Part shown: one piece after another, positions 58,651 to 64,000 of the stretch | Layout: each line of letters opens with the position of its first letter | How positions within the stretch are numbered: the first letter of the stretch is position 1 | Origin: Manduca sexta | Lineage: Eukaryota > Arthropoda > Insecta > Lepidoptera > Sphingidae | DNA length: 64,000 bases | Direction of reading: 5' to 3' | Assembly: GCF_014839805.1 (NCBI RefSeq) | Contig: NC_051130.1 | Coordinates: forward strand, 1,860,001-1,924,000 | Notes under the pieces: model-generated | What the model was told of the DNA's origin: nothing | Seen by the model: the letters and a program-made list of their open reading frames with translations, nothing else | Databases searched by the model: none | Program-made: the position numbers and the translations under genes

Positions 58651-60063
58651 CAATGTTCGTCTTCTGGTTCTAAGCTACTCCCTATTAATTTTCAGCCAAA
58701 TCGGTTTAGCCGTTCTTCGGTTATAAATAGTGTACATTTTGTATATTGATTTAATTTTTAATATAGGTATAAAGTTCGAGTAATTTTTTTTCACGGTGTT
58801 AAAGAAGTCATGTCGCTTACCAATCGAAAGACTCGCTTGTCTCATCCAAATAAAAAAGCATAACCGAAACCAAACAACCCATATTAACCAACTATCGATA
58901 CCAATTGCCAAAACCAACAGCCCTACTCGACTACGCAACGTAATTTATTTTTGCTGAAAGAGGGACCCATAAATACAGGAGGGGCCGGTCGCCAACCGAG
59001 GCCGCTGCCAAAAAACACTGATACTAGGTCATTCAACCCGCAACTATTTCAAATACGTAGACTTGTCTGTGATTTTTTTATTGTCTGTAGTTGGCAAGGG
59101 TTTCGTTTATCGAATGGTTAGATTGTACAGGATTCTGAATGGCATTGTCTAGTTTTGCCGTCGAGTTACAGTGGCTTCGTAGCCAGTGTTTTAGCAATAT
59201 ATGGATCTAATGTGCGGGGTGTTTCATATTATCGAGTATATATACGGTAAATATATTAAAGATTACTCATTTATATTGCAGCAAAGTTGACAATTTTAGT
59301 ATAGTATTTGTTCCTTTTATATTCTACTAGTACCGAGTATTTGGATTGGAATTAGTTTACGAATGACGAGTGCATTTCAGTGCGACGCAGAATTTTGTAA
59401 TTCGAAGTTATTATGTTAATTGTTGACTAAAATTTGCGATTTGCTTGTAGCTGAACTTTTAGAAATCTAGCTCAAATCTAGCATTTCATTGCATCTAATA
59501 TCTCGCCTTTTAATCTTAACATCTCCTTCATTTAAGCTATTATCACGATTATTTATGCGATTAATTATTTCAGATTCTCTCCAGGCGGAGTGAGGCGTAT
59601 AGTCTAGTTATGAACTAATGTTTGCAGTGACGTCACCCTCTTCACGCGCTCTCTATTGTCACAAGAAAACCAATATATTTGGCAAAGATGGAAATCCGAC
59701 ACTTTCTCTGTCTAGTATAGGACGTATTTATATCGTATGATTTCGACTATTTTACGGTAAAAAAGTCTGCGAGCTGATGATCATGGTGATTCCAAAAATG
59801 ATAGGTGGATGTAGGTTTATATCAGGTAGAGCTATGTAACTCTCTACAGAAAGCTCGATCGGGCTCGTGTTATTCCTCCACAGAAAGAAGTCAAAGTCTG
59901 TGTACATTTATTTTATTTTACACCTAACTACAACGAGGAATAATAAATATTGAATAAAAACTAAGATAAACAAAAAGTACAAATGGTTTTATATTAATGA
60001 CATATTTTGAGGTCTATATGATTCTTAATCCATTTTTTTTTATACGGGAACGTTAAAATGACC
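58651..60063. other. Unannotated stretch
   Basis: No gene was recognised. A CRE-type palindrome TGACGTCA lies at 59628-59635 in a slightly GC-richer patch. Confidence 0.35.
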
Positions 60064-60215
60064 TCTCTACACCTGATGGTTGGAGTCCAATAGAATGTCG
60101 ATGATTACTAACGAGAAATGATTACCCCTCGCCAGTCGACAAAATTATGCCGGCATGTTGGAACCAGATATACACAGGCTGATCCCGGAACGTGACACAC
60201 TTGGACCACTATGAC
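60064..60215 (-). repeat. Rep-F copy, 5' part missing
   Basis: 'acctgatggttggagtccaa', 'ctcgccagtcgacaaaatta' and 'acacaggctgatcccggaac' match the copy at 31470-31690 in the same orientation. Confidence 0.6.
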
Positions 60216-60366
60216 CAAGTGGCGAACGGTAAAAATTTCTGAAAAGGAACCCGATACAACAAACAGGGTCATTTTAATATTACGTTACTAAATAAATCCA
60301 CACATTTATCTATTTGGAAATAACACTACAATAAGTTACTTAACATATACTAATATGCATAAATAT

Positions 60367-60653
60367 CTATATATATATAAAAATGAATCCCTATTTCCCT
60401 TGGTCACGCCATCACGCGTGAACGGCTGGACCGATTTCACTATTTTTTTTTGTTGTGTTTGTTATTGTCACGAGAAGGTTCTTATGAAAGAAAAAAATCA
60501 AAAAAATGCGCGAAAAAATTTAAATTTAAGAAAACTTAACGAAACTATTAATTTTATTTAACTTTCAATTGTGTTAAATAACTGTCAGCGATTGACAGAG
60601 AGCGCGCTGCAAATTCATAGTTAAGGCGGGACAACGTCTGTCGGGTCAACTAG
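60367..60653 (+). repeat. Hel-H copy 2 with CTAG end
   Basis: It matches 45602-45887 and continues 'tcgggtcaactag' (CTAG 60650-60653), followed by T. The CTAG terminus suggests another Helitron-like family, although no strong hairpin is seen just before it. Confidence 0.65.
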
Positions 60654-60659
60654 TATTTT

Positions 60660-60716
60660 ATATTGAAATAAAACTAAAAACTATTTAACGGATTTTATCG
60701 CGGTTTTTTATATTAT
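60660..60716. repeat. Fold-D fragment next to Hel-H
   Basis: 'aactatttaacggattttat' and 'cgcggttttttatattat' are the left arm. The usual upstream flank is absent, replaced by Hel-H. Confidence 0.5.
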
Positions 60717-62259
60717 TATTTTATATACATTACTAAAGGGCAGCCTGCAGGAATCAAGTAATCATTTTATATGAACGCTTCACCAATACACACTTTACGG
60801 TGGTCGGACACAAATATCCACCGGATTAACATTTACCACGTACTCATTTCAAAAATAACTTTACACTTGCCAATATTGCCAACTGACACATTCATCATAC
60901 TCCATTGATGAAGCGCGTGGGAGAGCCAAATTTGGCAGTTTACGTATATCACTTCATTGACGTCTATGAATTGTGTTTTATTGCTAGTATTGACGTGTTT
61001 CGGAGGAAGGGTGTGCGGCCTAGTTTTCGGTCTGTTAAAAAGTATTTAAATCAAGTTGTAGATAATATGAAGTCTTACTTAAAACCTATGCTTGATTAAA
61101 ACACAAATTTACTCAATCAGCTGTAAGTCAAAACCCGCCATCTTGCCTCTTAATAAGGTTTCAAATAGGTACCGGTGATGTTTTTGACAGTTATTTAAGC
61201 TATTCTTAACCACATTTTACGCTAAAACAAGTTTATAAGTACGACTGTACATTTAAAAGGTATTTAGTGGTCGTAGAGACCCGCTTAGGTTTACTGCTCC
61301 GTCGAAAATACATTAAAACCGATCCACGGTTCTACCTACAGGAGTTGCAGTAGTGGAGTGTATACGTGAGATAGGTTAAGTATAAAGGATCTTTTTGACA
61401 TTGCATTAATAAATGACCATATGATCGTCTATACTTCTGCCTACATTGTGCCAAAATCATCCATGAACAACGATTGTACCAAAAATCACGTTTTTCCTTT
61501 TCTGTGTTTTTTTTTATCACTGTAGTTTAGTGCGAATGCGTGTGCGTGAGTGTATTTTTGAATGAGTGTGATGTTACCGACGCGACGAATTATCTCAAAG
61601 TAGTAGTAGTAGCATTAGGACGTACAAAATTAAAATTAATCTTAATTGATATTTATTTTGTTCAAAAATATATATATTTTTTTTATTTTAAATCTACGGT
61701 TCGAGAAACCTATTTTATTTTTAAGAAGACAAATGTTTGATTTAATTAAGTAACGCAATGTCAAAATGACCCTAGATTTTTCATATAATTTAATGTGGAA
61801 CACATGGTACGCCTACGGTAAATTTGCATATAATTCTTATATAAATAAATCAAAATTTCACATGCAATAGCGTTCAATATTCCAATTCTCATAATATACT
61901 AACTACACTGTTCTTTAAAAAGAAACTCTTGGACCTACCACCTTTCCTTTTTGCATTTTATCACCATTTTAAACAAATAAGTCAGCAATCAGTCGATAAA
62001 CAGGCAATGATGTATAACCCTCCGTTAAATTATGAATAATTCATAAAGTTAATTGATTAATAAATCGGTTACCGAGGGGCTGATATCGTATTTTAATAAA
62101 GATGTATTAAAGACAAATTTTATTACAGTTAATTACACTTGAGTGGGAATTTTAACTAATTATATACACGATGCACAATGCGAAGATAATTAATGAACAG
62201 TCTACATGCCATACGATGTTATCGGAAACACTATGTAGTAATAATGTATGGAGCTTGGG
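60717..62259. other. Unannotated stretch
   Basis: A 63-codon frame from ATG 60908 to 61099 has mixed, non-repetitive composition but no recognised domain. A (TAG)n microsatellite lies near 61600. No other feature is seen. Confidence 0.3.
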
Positions 62260-62407
62260 ATTGGAATTTGTGGTCGACATGACGATATGTTGGGATGGAA
62301 ATAAGGGCAGTGAAAGAAGTGGTCAATAAAGGAATAAAGATTGCAAATTGGAGGGGAAGTATTTCAAATGCAAAAAATATTAATGACATGAAAAATCTAA
62401 TGCGAAT

Positions 62408-62629
62408 GTGAATGGAAGAGCCGGTAGGGGTCGACCGCACCGAACCTTCGAATGTCAGATATCTGACATTCTCAGTAAAGGCCAGGTCAAAAGTACCCGG
62501 AACCGGAGGGAATGCATGAAAGGATTAATGAAGGTTGAGGAAGCGCGAGAAGTATGCCAGGACCGTGCAAAGTGGCAATCTATAGTCTCTGCCTACCCCT
62601 ATGGGATAAAGGCGTGATACTATGTATGA
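62408..62629 (+). pseudogene. RTE-type LINE, C-terminal remnant of reverse transcriptase ORF
   Basis: An open frame to the stop at 62615-62617 ends with motifs I recognise from the extreme C-terminus of lepidopteran RTE-like endonuclease/reverse-transcriptase polyproteins: GRGRPHRTF, then QISDILSKGQVKSTRNRR, then KVEEAREVC and SAYPYGIKA. There is no in-frame start; the polymerase and endonuclease domains are absent, so this is a 5'-truncated LINE insertion. The last codons and short 3' end (62580-62629) are the same sequence as the SINE-2 tail. A SINE-1 copy follows directly. Upstream (62260-62407) may be diverged LINE sequence but is not readable in one frame. Confidence 0.7.
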
Positions 62630-62633
62630 AAAA

Positions 62634-62878
62634 TCTAAAATGATGTGTGTATTCTTTGTAAATTATCGCTTGCTTTAACGGTGAAGGAAAACATCATGAG
62701 GAAACTTGCATATCTGAGAAGTTCTCAATAAGAATTAAGAGGGTGTATGAAGTCTACCAATCCGCAGTAGGCCAGCGTGGTGGACTAAGGCCTAATCCCT
62801 CTCAGTAGTAGAGGAGGCCCGTGCCCAGCAGTGGGGCAGTATATAACATAGGGCTGATATTATTATTATTATATTATT
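62634..62878 (+). repeat. SINE-1 copy, 5' truncated
   Basis: It begins 'aatgatgtgtgtattctttg', continues 'ggtgaaggaaaacatcatga' and 'gtggtggactaaggcctaat'-type words, and ends 'atagggctgatattattatt' plus an (ATT)n tail. It directly follows the LINE remnant. Confidence 0.75.
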
Positions 62879-63289
62879 AAACAAGTAGGATATTTCTTTC
62901 TAGCTAAGTAGTTAAATGTACAAATGTAATATAAAATAGAAAACACATTTATAAATAGCCGTAAATAGACAAATGTTATTGTAAAAAAATGATTTATTAA
63001 TAGCAATAACTCTCAACTGCAACCGGGCGACCCAACTTAACCCTTAACCGCAAATCGTTAACGGGTTATAATAACCAAAAAACCCAAATTAGAAAGTGCT
63101 AATCCCGCTGAGACAGTAAAAAAAACACCCTAACTTTTTAAAATATCCATCCCTATTTCTTCAGTCCGACGGCAGACGGGCGAATAAAAAAAATAAAAAA
63201 ACCACATCAGGGGCATTTACCTCACGCGGTCTATAATATGTACATTTATATTTTTATTACTTTTTAATATTTCCGCTTAAATATAGTGT
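62879..63289. other. Unannotated stretch
   Basis: AT-rich, no gene or repeat family was recognised. Confidence 0.35.
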
Positions 63290-63368
63290 TTGTTCTGATA
63301 TTATTCAAGGATTTGACGACGTGACGTGTTTTTGGAAAAACTTACGGACGGAAAGGATACTTTAAGAG

Positions 63369-63519
63369 GTAAGCGTAGGTATTTTTATGCTTCTTTTCTA
63401 AAAGGCAGCATAAGTTTGAAACTATGTTTAATTTTTTAATAATTATGATCGTTAAAAAAATACTTTTGTAAAAATTGGGGCATGTGATAATTTAAGTATT
63501 AACAATTGTTATTCTAAAG
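63369..63519 (+). other. Candidate 5'UTR intron
   Basis: A strong donor AAGAG|GTAAGC (GT at 63369) is followed by AT-rich sequence, a possible branch site 'tattaac' near 63498 and an acceptor 'attctaaag' ending at 63519 (a second AG at 63524). Splicing would place the ATG at 63527 just inside exon 2. This is inference from splice signals only. Confidence 0.35.
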
Positions 63520-63526
63520 AACAGCT

Positions 63527-63808
63527 ATGGACGACATAACTGAAGATATCCATCTACGTTTCCTGCTCAAAAAATGGTCACAGACAAGCGACGAAGACAC
63601 AATAAAACAACAAACACATGTACAGCCATCAAAACCATATCAGAATTTATTTAAAAGCGTTTTATTAGATTATTATACGCAAGGGCAAAAAGCCCGGCTG
63701 CCAGACTGTAAAAGAAAAAAAAACAACACAAAAACACAATATAGTCGGGCACATGCGCCGTATTTAAATTTCGAATCGGATGTGAAAAAAATCTACGCAA
63801 TGTGCTAG
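63527..63808 (+). CDS. Candidate small gene, 93-residue protein
   Basis: The frame starts at ATGG in good context and ends TGCTAG at 63808. The product has an acidic N-terminus (MDDITEDIH), a mixed middle and a basic stretch (KRKKNN) near residues 73-78. No signal peptide, membrane segment or known domain is seen. Support comes from the preceding donor/acceptor pair (63369-63519), a local rise in GC and CG content over the frame, and the lack of any repeat match. It could be a complete short protein, or an exon continuing beyond the window through a donor not identified here. I do not recognise the family. Confidence 0.4.
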   Translation: MDDITEDIHLRFLLKKWSQTSDEDTIKQQTHVQPSKPYQNLFKSVLLDYYTQGQKARLPDCKRKKNNTKTQYSRAHAPYLNFESDVKKIYAMC

Positions 63809-64000
63809 CACGCGCCGGCGCATATGTCGTGGCTCTAGTTTATGAAAAAATAATTTTTTCCTCGACATCAAGCAGCCGAAGAGAGATAAGTATCAGAAAA
63901 AACGGTAACATAAGCTCCACATTAGTAGATCGGCGGCGTGTTTGGATAAAAACAGAAGGCAAAAAGTTATTGGGCGCGGGGAATGTTGCGTTTGCTGATT
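63809..64000. other. Window end, unannotated
   Basis: Nothing recognisable. If the ORF at 63527 is a gene this would be its 3' part. Confidence 0.3.

Noticed and set aside
60905..61099. 64-codon plus-strand ORF starting TTG-ATG
   Set aside because: The composition is plausible, but there are no splice signals, domain or other support. It is kept only as a remark in the unannotated stretch.
62450..62471. 22-bp palindrome 'gaatgtcagat/atctgacattc'
   Set aside because: It lies within the LINE coding remnant and is probably a chance result of codon choice there, unlike the longer palindromes at 34154-34244.

Overview
This window reads as AT-rich, repeat-dense, non-coding nuclear DNA of a moth or butterfly (Lepidoptera). 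I infer this from the transposon set: tRNA-derived SINEs whose body sequence I recognise as lepidopteran, many short Helitron-like elements ending in CTAG after a GC hairpin, an RTE-type LINE C-terminus, and a DD37D (maT-clade) mariner. There are no operons, ribosome binding sites or other bacterial features. The taxonomic call rests on recognition, not on a search.

One gene is well supported: a two-exon C2H2 zinc-finger gene at 16390-18956 (+). Its long first exon ends at a GT donor and its short second exon supplies a second, unusual C2HC finger. A second, weaker candidate is at 63527-63808 (+), a 93-residue ORF preceded by a plausible 5'UTR intron. A perfect X-box (RFX site) at 9211-9224 lies 68 bases before a short ORF and may mark the promoter of a gene whose exons I cannot trace.

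The rest is repeats. I use these working names. SINE-1 is tRNA-derived with an (ATT)n tail, about 12 copies. SINE-2 is tRNA-derived, and its tail matches the last codons of the LINE fragment at 62408-62617. Hel-A, Hel-B and Hel-H are Helitron-like. Fold-D is a foldback/MITE-like family. Rep-F, Rep-G and Rep-L are unclassified dispersed families. Several insertions can be dated relative to each other: the mariner lies inside a Hel-A-like copy, a SINE-1 with a 13-bp target duplication lies inside a Hel-B copy, another SINE-1 sits in the tail of a SINE-2, and a SINE-1 head lies in the zinc-finger intron.

Layout: 1-9100 mixed repeats and unannotated DNA; 9200-9480 X-box region; 11270-14080 fragments of SINE-1, Rep-F, Rep-G, Fold-D and Hel-A; 14481-16050 mariner nested in a Helitron-like copy; 16390-18956 zinc-finger gene; 22180-25320 SINE-1 and a pair of inverted Hel-B copies with an internal 123-bp tandem repeat; 26487-27005 a GC-rich retroposon with a 14-bp target duplication; 31470-34590 a dense repeat cluster ending in two perfect palindromes; 36226-47720 scattered repeats; 48370-49148 a G-rich block followed by a seven-unit 102-bp satellite with dimeric higher-order structure; 50226-62880 more repeats and the LINE remnant; 63290-63808 the candidate small gene. 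Stretches listed as unannotated may hide short exons that cannot be found by eye.
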